Source: SAR202 cluster bacterium AD-804-J14_MRT_500m
Lineage (GTDB): Bacteria > Chloroflexota > Dehalococcoidia > UBA3495 > GCA-2712585
Assembly (NCBI GenBank): GCA_009391275.1
Contig: VEXF01000004.1
Location: 14,047 to 78,046, forward strand
Length of the DNA stretch: 64,000 nucleotides
Direction: 5' to 3'
Part shown: piece by piece, positions 38,009 through 47,633 of the stretch
How positions within the stretch are numbered: position 1 is the first letter of the stretch
Layout: every line of letters starts with the position of its first letter
Program-made: the position numbers and the translations under genes
Notes under the pieces: model-generated
The model's database searches: none
What the model was told of the DNA's origin: nothing
Seen by the model: only the letters and a program-made list of their open reading frames with translations

Positions 38009-38800
38009 GTGCCAAAATTAATAGACTCTCACACCCATATTGACCATTTCCCCCCCTCGGAAATCTCAGATGTTCTGTGTAGAGCGATTGATGCGGACGT
38101 TGGACTAGTCATTTGCGCCGGAACCACTCTCCAGTCCTCTTCTCATTGCGCCTCTCTGTCAATACAATATCCCATCGTATACGCTGGAGTGGGGCTTCAT
38201 CCTATGAACCTAGAACATCCTATTGACGATGATACATATTCCTCTTTAGAAAGCCTGATCGCAAATAATCGTAAGGTGATCTGTATTAGCGAAATAGGCC
38301 TAGACTTCCAATCCACTTCCCCTTCACGAGACTTACAATATCAAGCCCTCCGCCAACAAATCGGATTAGCTCGAGAACACCGTCTTCCGATCATATTCCA
38401 TTCTCGGGAGTCGCATCCTGAAATTATGCAAATGTTGTTAAATGAACGCGCATTCGAGGTTGGTGGTGTGATGCACTATTTTCAAGCTGACTTAGACATC
38501 GCAAAAACTGCTATAAATCTTGGGTTCTTGGTATCTTTGGCAAAACCGCTTCTTCGGTTACCAGAGTTGCAACAAGTGACTCGTGATCTCCCAATCGATC
38601 ATATAGTTCTAGAGACCGATGCTGTGCCCCAACCGTGGAAGAAGCATCGGAAGAACTGGACTGAACCTTCACATGTACGCTTTGTAGCAGAAAAAGTTGC
38701 TGAGATCAAAGGACTGACCTTAGATCAAGTGATAAAAACGACTACAGACAATTTACTTAGATCATTAAAACTGGACCATAGCTTCTTGACCACCAGGTAG
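38009..38800 (+). CDS. TatD family metal-dependent hydrolase
   Basis: This 263-residue TIM-barrel hydrolase carries the metal-binding start LIDSHTHIDHF (His8, His10), EIGLDF, FHSRESHPE, HYF and the late ETDA with the final Asp. TatD proteins are 3'-5' exonucleases or D-aminoacyl hydrolases with roles in DNA repair. GTG 38009 follows AGGTGA by five bases; the frame extends upstream without a better start. A TATAAT at 37967-37972 may be its -10. Confidence 0.88.
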   Translation: MPKLIDSHTHIDHFPPSEISDVLCRAIDADVGLVICAGTTLQSSSHCASLSIQYPIVYAGVGLHPMNLEHPIDDDTYSSLESLIANNRKVICISEIGLDFQSTSPSRDLQYQALRQQIGLAREHRLPIIFHSRESHPEIMQMLLNERAFEVGGVMHYFQADLDIAKTAINLGFLVSLAKPLLRLPELQQVTRDLPIDHIVLETDAVPQPWKKHRKNWTEPSHVRFVAEKVAEIKGLTLDQVIKTTTDNLLRSLKLDHSFLTTR

Positions 38801-38839
38801 GCATTCTCCAACTAACCTAATAGAACGCAACGTATGCAA

Positions 38840-40075
38840 TCAGGTCCTAGACTTAGATTTGTCACTTCCTCGCTGTTTAATCCAAAAACCGGTTTGTACC
38901 AGAAGAACTACAACCACAACTAGTACCACAGCCGATGTTAGGCTAAAGACCCAGTTGCCTAATCTAAACTTATCAGCCCTAGAGTCAGCAATTTGATCAG
39001 TTGCGAGCCATTCTGCCTCTAACCCTATTCTATCCAAACCATAAGCGGTAACAAGGGCAGAGTCCAAATCCAACCCATCGTTCAAAGATGATATTAAACT
39101 CTGGAAAGGTTGATCGCCATATACTCTGAATAAAAAACTTACGACACTTTCAGATTTCTTATAGAAATAATCCAACGATTCTGGTGTACCCGTAACCGAG
39201 TTCATGGAAGTCAATGGTTTGTCATACCTGCGGCTCCAATCAAATTGTTGGACACTGATTGGCTCAGACTCCATATAACTAGCAAACCCTTCATTCAACC
39301 AAGCTGGCAACGTAACGGATGGCCGAGATACCGCTTTATCTAGAAAAATATGGGAGGCTTCATGTGTGATGATATCATCACGAAGACCTGCAACTATAAA
39401 TGCACCCCAGTCAGCAAACGCAAATCCATGAAAAATCTGGTTACTGTCTATGAATTCACTTGTATATGGGAGAGCCAAGTCGGCTTCCTTCCTAGTGCTG
39501 TAAACGATCCCATTAATTGGGGTCATAAGTCGGAAGTTAAGAGTTTTTTCAAGTCTGACAAGAGACTCTTGAAACTCAGTCGCGACCTTCTTCACCTTTC
39601 GGTCCGGTTGGTCATACCACCATAACGTAATATTCCCAACCGAGGTTGAGCGCCAATCGAATCTTGGATCCATAACCATGACTGTAGTTAAGTTAGTAAG
39701 GTTGTCATTACTCAATACGTCTGTAATCGTATAAAAAAACTCTATATTTGATCCGGGCGGAATGTAATTACTACCGGTAAGATCCAGAGTGAAACTTGCC
39801 GCAACGTTATAATCAGGGTCGAACTCCAGATATGAGTAATTCCAATGTCCCCCATGTCCATTCCTGTAATTTAGTCTTATGTCTTTAATCTCCATATCGC
39901 TTTTCACTTCTAGATGGAATGTAATCTCCAAAGGGGTTTTCATCTCTGTAGTCTGACGGAGCACCTGTATTCCTTCACCGGTTGCATGAACCGAGGAGAT
40001 ACTACGAGAGAAAATCGTTGTAATTATGATTGCCAACAATATCGCTTGGACTGACCTACGAATTCTGTAGCTCAT
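38840..40075 (-). CDS. Membrane-anchored zinc metallopeptidase (gluzincin, MA-like)
   Basis: This protein of about 411 residues has an N-terminal signal or anchor helix, a beta-rich region, and then a peptidase domain. Counting from the upstream start at 40099, HEASH is at 246-250 with a second Glu ligand in LNEGFASY at 270, the pattern of MA-clan peptidases. A C-terminal hydrophobic segment is followed by KQRGSDKSKSRT, a membrane anchor with a positive cytoplasmic tail. The catalytic domain should face outward. ATG 40075 is preferred over the start at 40099. Substrate is unknown. Confidence 0.72.
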   Translation of the reverse strand: MSYRIRRSVQAILLAIIITTIFSRSISSVHATGEGIQVLRQTTEMKTPLEITFHLEVKSDMEIKDIRLNYRNGHGGHWNYSYLEFDPDYNVAASFTLDLTGSNYIPPGSNIEFFYTITDVLSNDNLTNLTTVMVMDPRFDWRSTSVGNITLWWYDQPDRKVKKVATEFQESLVRLEKTLNFRLMTPINGIVYSTRKEADLALPYTSEFIDSNQIFHGFAFADWGAFIVAGLRDDIITHEASHIFLDKAVSRPSVTLPAWLNEGFASYMESEPISVQQFDWSRRYDKPLTSMNSVTGTPESLDYFYKKSESVVSFLFRVYGDQPFQSLISSLNDGLDLDSALVTAYGLDRIGLEAEWLATDQIADSRADKFRLGNWVFSLTSAVVLVVVVVLLVQTGFWIKQRGSDKSKSRT

Positions 40076-40099
40076 TATTTGAACCAAAGGATGTGCCAA

Positions 40100-40505
40100 C
40101 CCAACTCAGTTTCCTTAGAAAATAGACTTTCTATATCCTACGATGTTCAACTACACGATCGATGCGGTTAAATTATAGTTTGATACTAACCACAACGCTG
40201 GGAAACCAACTAAGGTCCTGAATCCTTTTCAAAGTATTACTTTAAACTCGGATCCCGTTAACTTCCGAACGAATCCTAGCATGACGCCTAGCTAATAAAC
40301 ACTCAATTGTCAAAATTGGTAGCCTGACGATGTCAACATAACCTCCTCATTTAATTAGATATCCGGTATGCCTACGATATAATGATTCCGATATTTCCAG
40401 TTTAGTTATATGTGCACCAAATATTGCAAAACGCAATGCTTATCTCTTAGCCTAATACAACTACTATTTCAAAACCCATGATTGGAAGAACGATAGGAGG
40501 GTTCC
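40100..40505. other. Intergenic region, no gene seen
   Basis: About 400 bases between the divergent metallopeptidase and JAMM genes. It is AT-rich with stops in all frames I followed. The only features seen are a TATAAT at 40378-40383 with a weak -35 (TTAGAT, 17-base spacing) and AGGAGG at 40495-40500, which is the ribosome binding site of the JAMM gene. Confidence 0.5.
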
Positions 40506-40994
40506 ATGGCTAAAAGACCAACCGCACTGAAAATCCCTCGTTCAATTCTTAATCAGGCCTATCGTCAAGCTCGACGGTCTTTTCCGAATGAGTGCTGTGG
40601 TTGGCTGTCAGGCTCTCGGGATTCCGACGAGGTATCTCGAATACGGGAATGTGTTAACGCCCAGAGTTCAGGCAATCACCCAACCAAACCTAGCAGAACT
40701 GCAGAAATCGCCTATGTTTTCACCAGTACTGATTTGATAGATCTTTACCATAGCCTAGACACTAAGATGCCCGCCCGTATCATCTTTCATTCTCACCCCA
40801 ATGGACGCGCCTACCTTTCCCCGACCGATCGTCAGGTGGCTACTAGTCCTTGGGGGGATGGCCCTGTCTATCCAGTCCAACAACTCGTTATAGGGATTGA
40901 CGGAGATCAGATAGTAGAAGCGGCTTTGTTTTCTTGGTCAGATGAGGATTTAGATTTCATAGAAGTAGACCGTTACGATGGAGCCCACATATAG
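40506..40994 (+). CDS. JAMM/MPN domain metalloprotease
   Basis: This 162-residue protein carries the full JAMM zinc motif: Glu29 (NEC), His95 and His97 (FHSHPNG), Ser105 and Asp108 (SPTD). The closest described bacterial enzymes cleave peptide-Cys or thiocarboxylate conjugates of small ubiquitin-like sulfur carriers (Mec type). No ThiS/CysO-like or E1-like gene lies beside it, so its partner is unknown. The ATG has an excellent AGGAGG five bases upstream. Confidence 0.85.
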   Translation: MAKRPTALKIPRSILNQAYRQARRSFPNECCGWLSGSRDSDEVSRIRECVNAQSSGNHPTKPSRTAEIAYVFTSTDLIDLYHSLDTKMPARIIFHSHPNGRAYLSPTDRQVATSPWGDGPVYPVQQLVIGIDGDQIVEAALFSWSDEDLDFIEVDRYDGAHI

Positions 40995-41206
40995 CTTATT
41001 GATGTTCGTAGACGTTATCCGCGTTATATAATTCCGTACTCAGCCGAACGAGCCCTTTCTGATACCATCCAACTCAACACTCCAGGATGCCATATAATCC
41101 ATGTCCTTATCTTCAAATAACGTGCGCATCATGATACTTTGCGAATACCGGTCTGAGTACCAGTTGTATATCAGGAGAAATGGTTCCACCGAATTTGAGC
41201 ATAGTG

Positions 41207-43153
41207 TCAATTAGAGCGTTTTTGGCGATTATTGACAAAGTCCACCAAAACAAATTCACCTAACGCTTGAGGACTACTATAGAACGCCCGCCCTCGATTA
41301 ACACGGGTTATATTATCTATAAAATTGAGGAGCTGATAGTTATTCTCAAGCATAAATGTGTTGATAATTATTCCTGCTTGAGTACATCTTTTCACTTCTT
41401 TTAACGTCTCAAATACAGTCTTTGGAGTAGGTGGGTAACTAAAATATGCACGATCGCCTTCCAAATAAGCTGTCGGTTCACCATCTGTGATCAGTATTAT
41501 TTGACGAGTGCCCATTTTTTCCTTAGCCAAAAGTTTTCGCGATATCATTAATGCATGATGGAGGTTAGTACCAGGCCTCTGGGTATTCCAACTCGCATTC
41601 AATAACTCATCTTCTTTTATTTCATGGGCATAGTCGGAGAATCCTACTATAAACAGCCTATCCCTAGGGTATTGAGAACGAATCAAGGAAAAAAGTGCCA
41701 TCGCTACTTTCTTTGCAGCCTGGAATGATTCAACCATCCCCATAGATCGGCTCTGATCAAGTAAAACCACCGTGGCTGCCTGAGTAGAATGCTCGCTCCT
41801 AAACACCTCGAAGTCGCTGGGTTCGATTCTAATGGGAAGACCTCTTCCCTGCCTGTATAACGCCTTTTTCAAGCTCTGCGGCAAATTTACATCGAACGAA
41901 TACCCATATTCATATGGTTTAGTCTCATCTAATCTTTCTCCGATTGACCCTCTCAGCGAAATATAATGCGGACCAACCCGGTCTTTTTTTAATTTGCTGA
42001 ATACTTCTACTAAGGCTCGTTGTCCGATTTTGCGAATTCCCAAAGGAGTAAGTTCGAGATGATCTTCCCCGATCATGTAACCTGCCTCTTCTAATATATG
42101 TTTTACCTCCTTGAGCTTTTCCAGACTATATTTGGCACCGTCCCCGGACCAACGAGCCAGTTCATCCGGATCTATATTCTCTAAATCGCCGGTTTGGATG
42201 GCATCTCGAAGACTCCTCTCCAGCCTATCGATGGCCCGCATCTCTTTGAGTACCTCCGTGGCCCGACTTAAATCGAGTCTTTCTTCCCCCGTGAACGAAT
42301 GTTTCGTGGCCGATTCTTTACCTAGTTTTAACTTGGCGATAAGAGAAGCTACGTCAGACATCTCATTCTTATATTTTTCACTTTGAACAGACGCCATAAC
42401 GTCTTCAAATTCTTGTTTTATGTTTTGGGACATGCTCTTTGAAAGAGCATGTGTTTGGATTATCTGGTCTTCAATGTGTTCGATAAAGTCATCTAAGGTT
42501 GGAGAGGAGATAGAGCCAAACATAGATCCAAATTTATCTAAAAGTTCTCTGTAGTCAGGTTTCAACCCCATTAGTTCTTCTCTAAGCATATGAGTGAGTT
42601 CCCGTAACATCTTTATATCTTGAGAGGTGTGATCTACGATTTGTTGCTTCAACATGTTCAGGATTTCTTGATGCATTTGGCGCGCCTTAGAGTCCATAAA
42701 ATCGTAATCTTCTAATTCTTTGATCGCACCAGCTACATTATCTGAAATCAAATCCAGTTTTCCCAAATTGACCGCCACACGCTGGTGGGTCTGGTCTACG
42801 GAGTCTCCTAATTTTTGCGATGCTTCGTATAAGCTCTTCCTGATACCTTGTCGCTCAGTCCGGACTACTTCATCAATCCTTTTTCTCAGATCATCTACCA
42901 CGGAATCAATATTGTAGCGTTCTAACTTCTGTTTGCGATGCCGTCTTAGTTGTTGCAAGAACTCTTGAAGGCCCTGTACCCTGTCGTTATTCCTTTTATG
43001 AATCCCCCTGCGAAATAATTCTTTCATCGCCGTCATCACGTCATTTTGCCGAAACATATCATCGGTTAATTGTTCCAACAAATCATCAGCGGCAATCGTG
43101 AATTCAGACTGGCTGCCATCCCAACGAGAATAACGATACCTAGGAGTAGTCAC
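41207..43153 (-). CDS. von Willebrand factor A domain protein with long helical N-terminus
   Basis: This 648-residue cytoplasmic protein has about 380 residues of charged, helical and coiled-coil sequence followed by a VWA domain. The MIDAS metal site is LDQSRSMG (about residue 465), with a Thr in the RPGTNL loop and ITDGEPTA. Such proteins usually work with a MoxR-type AAA+ ATPase, but none is adjacent. GTG 43153 follows a GGGCAGGTGGG stretch. Confidence 0.78.
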   Translation of the reverse strand: MTTPRYRYSRWDGSQSEFTIAADDLLEQLTDDMFRQNDVMTAMKELFRRGIHKRNNDRVQGLQEFLQQLRRHRKQKLERYNIDSVVDDLRKRIDEVVRTERQGIRKSLYEASQKLGDSVDQTHQRVAVNLGKLDLISDNVAGAIKELEDYDFMDSKARQMHQEILNMLKQQIVDHTSQDIKMLRELTHMLREELMGLKPDYRELLDKFGSMFGSISSPTLDDFIEHIEDQIIQTHALSKSMSQNIKQEFEDVMASVQSEKYKNEMSDVASLIAKLKLGKESATKHSFTGEERLDLSRATEVLKEMRAIDRLERSLRDAIQTGDLENIDPDELARWSGDGAKYSLEKLKEVKHILEEAGYMIGEDHLELTPLGIRKIGQRALVEVFSKLKKDRVGPHYISLRGSIGERLDETKPYEYGYSFDVNLPQSLKKALYRQGRGLPIRIEPSDFEVFRSEHSTQAATVVLLDQSRSMGMVESFQAAKKVAMALFSLIRSQYPRDRLFIVGFSDYAHEIKEDELLNASWNTQRPGTNLHHALMISRKLLAKEKMGTRQIILITDGEPTAYLEGDRAYFSYPPTPKTVFETLKEVKRCTQAGIIINTFMLENNYQLLNFIDNITRVNRGRAFYSSPQALGEFVLVDFVNNRQKRSN

Positions 43154-43497
43154 TGTTTCCCACCTGCCCCAACTCGCATTTTAAATCCTAGATGGCCAGT
43201 GTAGGCTATTTTTAATCTCAGCGATCACCACGACCTCCTGATAAGCCGATAGAATTTCAATTAACTTGTCTTCATCTTTGCAAAGCCTAAAAAGAATGGT
43301 ATTAATAGTCCCACTAAGGATAAATTAGCTGTCCGGAAGACCCCGGGCCGGATTTCCATGCTACTATTACACATTAGCTACGGCAAGCAGCGGAGTAGAT
43401 ACCGGCACGAAAATAGAAACGCCTCAAGCTTGGTAGTTTGATTGCGCCCTAATCAGCATGGTACGCTTGAAACATCGAACCATCGGGGATTAACTAG
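43154..43497. other. Intergenic region with possible gene remnant
   Basis: About 340 bases between the divergent VWA and XdhC genes. On the minus strand two short overlapping frames (43181-43324 and 43261-43359) read like protein (for example KDEDKLIEILSAYQEVVVIAE) but have no clear start or ribosome binding site. They may be a decayed gene or chance. No promoter is obvious. Confidence 0.3.
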
Positions 43498-44625
43498 ATG
43501 CAAGAAGTTATTGAAGAGACAATCCGGCTCTTGGAGCAAGGTGAGCCATGTGTGTTGGCCACAGTTGTTAGGACCAAGGGTTCCACCCCACAGAAACCAG
43601 GGGCCAAGCTAGTAGTGCGCAAAGATGGAACTGCTGTGGGAACACTAGGTGGAGGATGCGTCGAAGGCGATATTTGGTTCGCGGCTAAAGAAATCATGAG
43701 ACGCCAGAGTGGCCCAGAATTCAAGGACTATTACTTGAACGAGGACATTGCTGCAAGGGACGGCTTGGTTTGCGGTGGTACCATGTATTTCTTCTTGGAT
43801 CCACTGACAACATCAAGCGATTACCTACCATATGGACGTGAAATCTTAGACGCTTACAATGGTGGAAAAGTTGTTGGAATGGCAACGATAGTCCGATCCA
43901 ACGAACCCCAAAATATGGGATCTCGGTTACTCCTACGCCACAACGGCGCCATCGATGGAACATTGGGTCGGAAGGATTTGGATCAGTTAGCTTTAGAATC
44001 CATACCGAAGATAGCAGAGATAGGCGACAACAATCACATACTTGCTGCAGATGGAACCGAGATCTTCGTAGAAGGTTTTACATCACCTGCCACACTAGTA
44101 ATTATGGGGGGAGGACACGTCGGTAAAGCCACATCAGTAGTGGCTAAAAATCTCGGATTTAGAATATATATCGTCGACGATAGACCTGAATTCTCTAATA
44201 AAGACCGCTTCCCCGAAGCGCGAGACACTGTTATAGATAAATTCAGTTCAGGACTTGACCGGATTCCTATTAATATCAACACGTACATAGTAGTGGCGAC
44301 CCGCGGTCACAAACAGGACGATATGGCGCTTGAGGCTGCGATTCGCACTCCAGCCCGTTATGTTGGACTCATGGGTAGCCGTCGCAAGACGTTACTTATT
44401 TATAAAAATCCACTAAAAAAAGGTTATTCTCCCGAAACGCTTCGGAAAGTCAACGCGCCTATCGGTCTAGATATTGGTGCTCTCACCCCTGAAGAAATTG
44501 CAGTCAGCATAATGTCAGAACTTGTGATGGTTAAAAGAGGTGGGACCGGTCGCTCGATGCAAATGGACGAGAAGTTTTTCAACAGAGCTATACAACAGGC
44601 AAAGGTCAAGGAGTGGACCGCGTAG
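43498..44625 (+). CDS. XdhC/CoxI family protein (molybdenum hydroxylase maturation)
   Basis: This 375-residue protein has an N-terminal XdhC_CoxI domain (LATVVRTKGSTPQKPGAKL, GTLGGGCVEG) and a C-terminal Rossmann domain (VIMGGGHVGKATSVVAKNLG, YVGLMGSRRK). XdhC proteins bind molybdenum cofactor, protect its sulfurated form and insert it into xanthine dehydrogenase-type enzymes. The gene overlaps the following MobA-like gene by 13 bases. The client hydroxylase genes are not in this window. Confidence 0.9.
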   Translation: MQEVIEETIRLLEQGEPCVLATVVRTKGSTPQKPGAKLVVRKDGTAVGTLGGGCVEGDIWFAAKEIMRRQSGPEFKDYYLNEDIAARDGLVCGGTMYFFLDPLTTSSDYLPYGREILDAYNGGKVVGMATIVRSNEPQNMGSRLLLRHNGAIDGTLGRKDLDQLALESIPKIAEIGDNNHILAADGTEIFVEGFTSPATLVIMGGGHVGKATSVVAKNLGFRIYIVDDRPEFSNKDRFPEARDTVIDKFSSGLDRIPININTYIVVATRGHKQDDMALEAAIRTPARYVGLMGSRRKTLLIYKNPLKKGYSPETLRKVNAPIGLDIGALTPEEIAVSIMSELVMVKRGGTGRSMQMDEKFFNRAIQQAKVKEWTA

Positions 44626-45218
44626 GAGCCATGCTTTTGGCCGCTGGGCTCTCAACTCGAATGGGAGAGCCCAAACCTTTCCTTGATTGGAAGGGCAAAT
44701 CCCTTCTTAACTACCAAACTGAAACCTTACGGAACGCTGGCCTTAATCCTGTCTTGGTCATTTTAGGACACCGCGCCGATCAAATTGAGACAGATCTCAT
44801 CCCTGATGAGTCACTTCAGGTCATACATAACCCACATTACAAACAGGGTCGCAGTACATCGATCCGTGCGGGTGTAAAGGCGTTGGAATCTTCGAATGTA
44901 GACTCGCTGCTAATACTCAATATCGATCAACCCAGACAAATCAGCTCTATTAAATCCCTAGTCAAATCACACCAGGAAGCAGGATCCTTGATCACCATCC
45001 CGACCTATCAAGGCAAAGGTGGTCATCCGGTAATATTTTCTACCAGCCTTCTAGCAGAACTGTCTCAAGTGTCTGAAGATAGCCAAGGCATAAAAGCATT
45101 GGTTCGTCGACATGAAAAAGAGACACACCGGTTAGATCTAGGGCTTGAAGAAGTACTGCTAGACTTTAACACCAAAGAGGAATATCGCCGTGCGTATATT
45201 CTCCACGGGAGAAATTAA
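44613..45218 (+). CDS. MobA/MocA-like nucleotidyltransferase
   Basis: This 201-residue protein begins VGAMLLAAGLSTRMGEPKP, the NTP-binding start of molybdenum cofactor cytidylyl/guanylyltransferases, and has ILNIDQPR (metal-binding Asp region) and GKGGHPVIF. It would add CMP or GMP to molybdopterin for the hydroxylase matured by the overlapping XdhC. GTG 44613 is chosen from the spacing to AAAGG. Confidence 0.87.
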   Translation: MDRVGAMLLAAGLSTRMGEPKPFLDWKGKSLLNYQTETLRNAGLNPVLVILGHRADQIETDLIPDESLQVIHNPHYKQGRSTSIRAGVKALESSNVDSLLILNIDQPRQISSIKSLVKSHQEAGSLITIPTYQGKGGHPVIFSTSLLAELSQVSEDSQGIKALVRRHEKETHRLDLGLEEVLLDFNTKEEYRRAYILHGRN

Positions 45219-45362
45219 CCCTATTGCATCACCATCAAATCCGATTTGTAGACTCATTGTGAAACGATACCACCTCTTAGACAACCTTTAAAACGCAAGA
45301 GGCGGTTTTCGCTAATTCCCAACAAGCTTCGGGCACTCTAACAGCCGGAGCATTACAATTCA

Positions 45363-45378
45363 CCATGTGTTAACATGG
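45363..45378. repeat. Short inverted repeat upstream of CaiB-family gene
   Basis: CCATGT and ACATGG flank GTTA, a perfect six-base inverted repeat 33 bases before the ATG at 45412. A TACAAT at 45354-45359 precedes it. It may be an operator, but its small size makes chance possible. Confidence 0.3.
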
Positions 45379-45411
45379 GTCGATTATTTTAACTACGCTT
45401 GGGAGGAGCAT

Positions 45412-46599
45412 ATGCCGGCGTTAGAAGGCATCCGGGTTCTGGATCTCACGAGGGCCCTAGCTGGACCTTACTGTTCCCTCATGCTCGGTGACTACGGTGC
45501 CGATGTTATTAAAATAGAATTGCCAGGTCGGGGTGACGATACCAGGCAATGGGGACCACCATATATCAACTCGGAGAGTGCCTATTTCCTCTCAATTAAC
45601 AGGAGCAAGCGCAGCCTTACCTTGAACCTTAAAGACTCCAAAGGCAAAGATATCTTTATGCAGTTGGCCCGTGATGCTGATGTGATTTTGGAAAACTTTA
45701 CACCGGGTGTCATGGAGCGGCTCAGCATGGACTATGACTCCGTTAAGTCCATTAACTCCAAGATAATTTTTTGTTCCATTTCCGGTTTCGGCCAAACGGG
45801 CCCTTATCGCGACAGGCCTGCATACGACCAGATGATGCAAGGTGTAGGCGGCATCATGAGTCTGACTGGAGAACCAGACGGACCTCCTCAAAAGATGGGA
45901 ATTGCCCTTACTGATATAGGCGCGGGTATGCTAGGAGCTTTTGCGATCATGACTGCCCTGTTTCATCGACAACGCACTGGACAAGGCCAATACATAGATG
46001 TCTCGATGCTAGACAACCAAGTAGCGTGGCTCACATATCAGGCTGGTACATTCTTCGGAACCGGTGCCCCACCACCACGTCTAGGCTCCGCACATCCAAA
46101 TTTAGTTCCTTACCAAGCTTTCCAGTGCTCTGACAAAAAATATGTTAATGTGGCAGTCGGAAACGAACGTTTCTGGGAACGATTCTGCACTGCCATAAAT
46201 CGTAGTGATCTGTTGGAAAACCCCCGCTATGCACTGAATCGGGACAGAGTTAAAAATCGATCTGAACTCGTGTCCATATTGCAACAAGAATTTGCAAATA
46301 AAACGGCTTCTCAATGGGTGGAAATCCTCGAAAAGTCAGGCGTTCCAAGCGGAGCAATAAACGACTTATCAGACGTTTTTTCCGATCCCCAAGTCGTCCA
46401 TAGAGAAATGATTTTAGAGATGGACCACCCCGCAGCAGGCAGGATAAAACAAACCGGTCTCGCTATAAAATTTTCAGGGTCTCCAGGCTCAATTAATATT
46501 CCTCCGCCTCTATTAGGAGAACACAATGTAGAAATCCTGGCAGAATTAGGATTCGGACCAGACGATATAAGCGATCTTCAACGGCAACAGATCATTTAG
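45412..46599 (+). CDS. CaiB/BaiF family III CoA transferase
   Basis: This 395-residue protein begins PALEGIRVLDLTRALAGPYCSLMLGDYGADVIKIE, the standard family III start, and has the DVSMLD block with the candidate catalytic Asp. Family III enzymes move CoA between acyl-CoA and a carboxylate such as formate, carnitine or a dicarboxylate; the substrate here is unknown. ATG 45412 follows GGGAGGAG directly, while the open frame extends to 45367. Confidence 0.9.
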   Translation: MPALEGIRVLDLTRALAGPYCSLMLGDYGADVIKIELPGRGDDTRQWGPPYINSESAYFLSINRSKRSLTLNLKDSKGKDIFMQLARDADVILENFTPGVMERLSMDYDSVKSINSKIIFCSISGFGQTGPYRDRPAYDQMMQGVGGIMSLTGEPDGPPQKMGIALTDIGAGMLGAFAIMTALFHRQRTGQGQYIDVSMLDNQVAWLTYQAGTFFGTGAPPPRLGSAHPNLVPYQAFQCSDKKYVNVAVGNERFWERFCTAINRSDLLENPRYALNRDRVKNRSELVSILQQEFANKTASQWVEILEKSGVPSGAINDLSDVFSDPQVVHREMILEMDHPAAGRIKQTGLAIKFSGSPGSINIPPPLLGEHNVEILAELGFGPDDISDLQRQQII

Positions 46600-46673
46600 T
46601 TTGTTAGCTTCCTTGCCTCGAAATTGGTCTTTGATTATCATTTGAAAAATCTTCACCAAAAGGTCTCTCGCTC

Positions 46674-47468
46674 ATGGATTTAGGACTTAAAGAACGGGTA
46701 GCAATAGTGGGTGGCTCCAGCAAGGGTATGGGTAAAGCAACCGCCATTGCATTAGCACGGGAAGGGGCGTTCGTAACGATTAGTTCCCGTTCTGAGACAG
46801 ATCTGCGAAAAACAGAGATGGATATTGCTCGGATAGCATCGCAACAACATGTGTTAGCAATTCCTGCAGACTTATCCAAACACGATGACATCAGAAAAGT
46901 AGTGCGGGAAACATTCAACCGATTTGATCGGTTGGACATCATAGTTAACAACATTGGGGGACCGCCTCAAGGAAAAGCAGCAGACCTAGGAGACGAGCAA
47001 TGGTATGCTGCCTTAGAACTCAACTTCCTCAGTGCAATAAGAATGAGCCGCGAAGCCATCCCCTACATGAAACAACAACGATGGGGCAGAATCGTCAACC
47101 TCCTGTCTAACACAGTCAAGCAACCTGCGCTAGACCTCGTTCTTTCCACATCTACCCGGTTGGCTGTAGTCGGTTTCGCTAAAAGCCTTTCTACAGAGGT
47201 CGCTCCCTTTAACATTACCGTCAACAATGTTCTTCCAGGGGCTGTGCTTACTGATCGCATGACATCGCTTTACAACTCGATGGCTGAATCCCACGAAAAA
47301 ACTGCAGAAGAACTAATGCAAAACGCCACTAGGCAAATTCCCATGCGTCGACTTGGTAGGCCAGAGGAGATGGGAGATCTAATTTCCTTCCTTGCTTCAG
47401 AGCGCGCCGGATTCATTACAGGCCAAAGCATTAGCCTAGACGGAGGAGCTCTCTCTTCAGTGATTTGA
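46674..47468 (+). CDS. Short-chain dehydrogenase/reductase with altered catalytic Tyr and Lys
   Basis: This 264-residue SDR has the cofactor segment IVGGSSKGMGKATA, VNNIGG, and the C-terminal GFITGQSISLDGG. Ser145 is at the catalytic Ser position, but the YxxxK pair is replaced by Ser158 and Arg162 (LSTSTR). This is a recognised divergent SDR type often annotated as 3-oxoacyl-ACP reductase. Its activity is not predictable from sequence. It follows the CaiB-family gene by about 75 bases. Confidence 0.82.
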   Translation: MDLGLKERVAIVGGSSKGMGKATAIALAREGAFVTISSRSETDLRKTEMDIARIASQQHVLAIPADLSKHDDIRKVVRETFNRFDRLDIIVNNIGGPPQGKAADLGDEQWYAALELNFLSAIRMSREAIPYMKQQRWGRIVNLLSNTVKQPALDLVLSTSTRLAVVGFAKSLSTEVAPFNITVNNVLPGAVLTDRMTSLYNSMAESHEKTAEELMQNATRQIPMRRLGRPEEMGDLISFLASERAGFITGQSISLDGGALSSVI

Positions 47469-47633
47469 AGCCCTAAAATATGGCGTGATGAAAAATCTTT
47501 GGTATTCCCTTGAAATTACTGTCTCCTCACTGGTCAGGGTTTCTGAAAACTCGCTAGATATCCTATAGAGGGAGTGTGTAATTCAACTGCAGTGTATAGC
47601 CCATGCATGATCCTGACTGCGGTCTAATACACC

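Noticed and set aside
43181..43359. Two overlapping short minus-strand frames upstream of the VWA gene
   Set aside because: Neither has a convincing start or ribosome binding site, and frames of this length arise by chance. Kept only as a possible remnant.
45290..45312. Possible terminator hairpin after the MobA-like gene
   Set aside because: The arms pair only with a bulge and no clear T-run follows.
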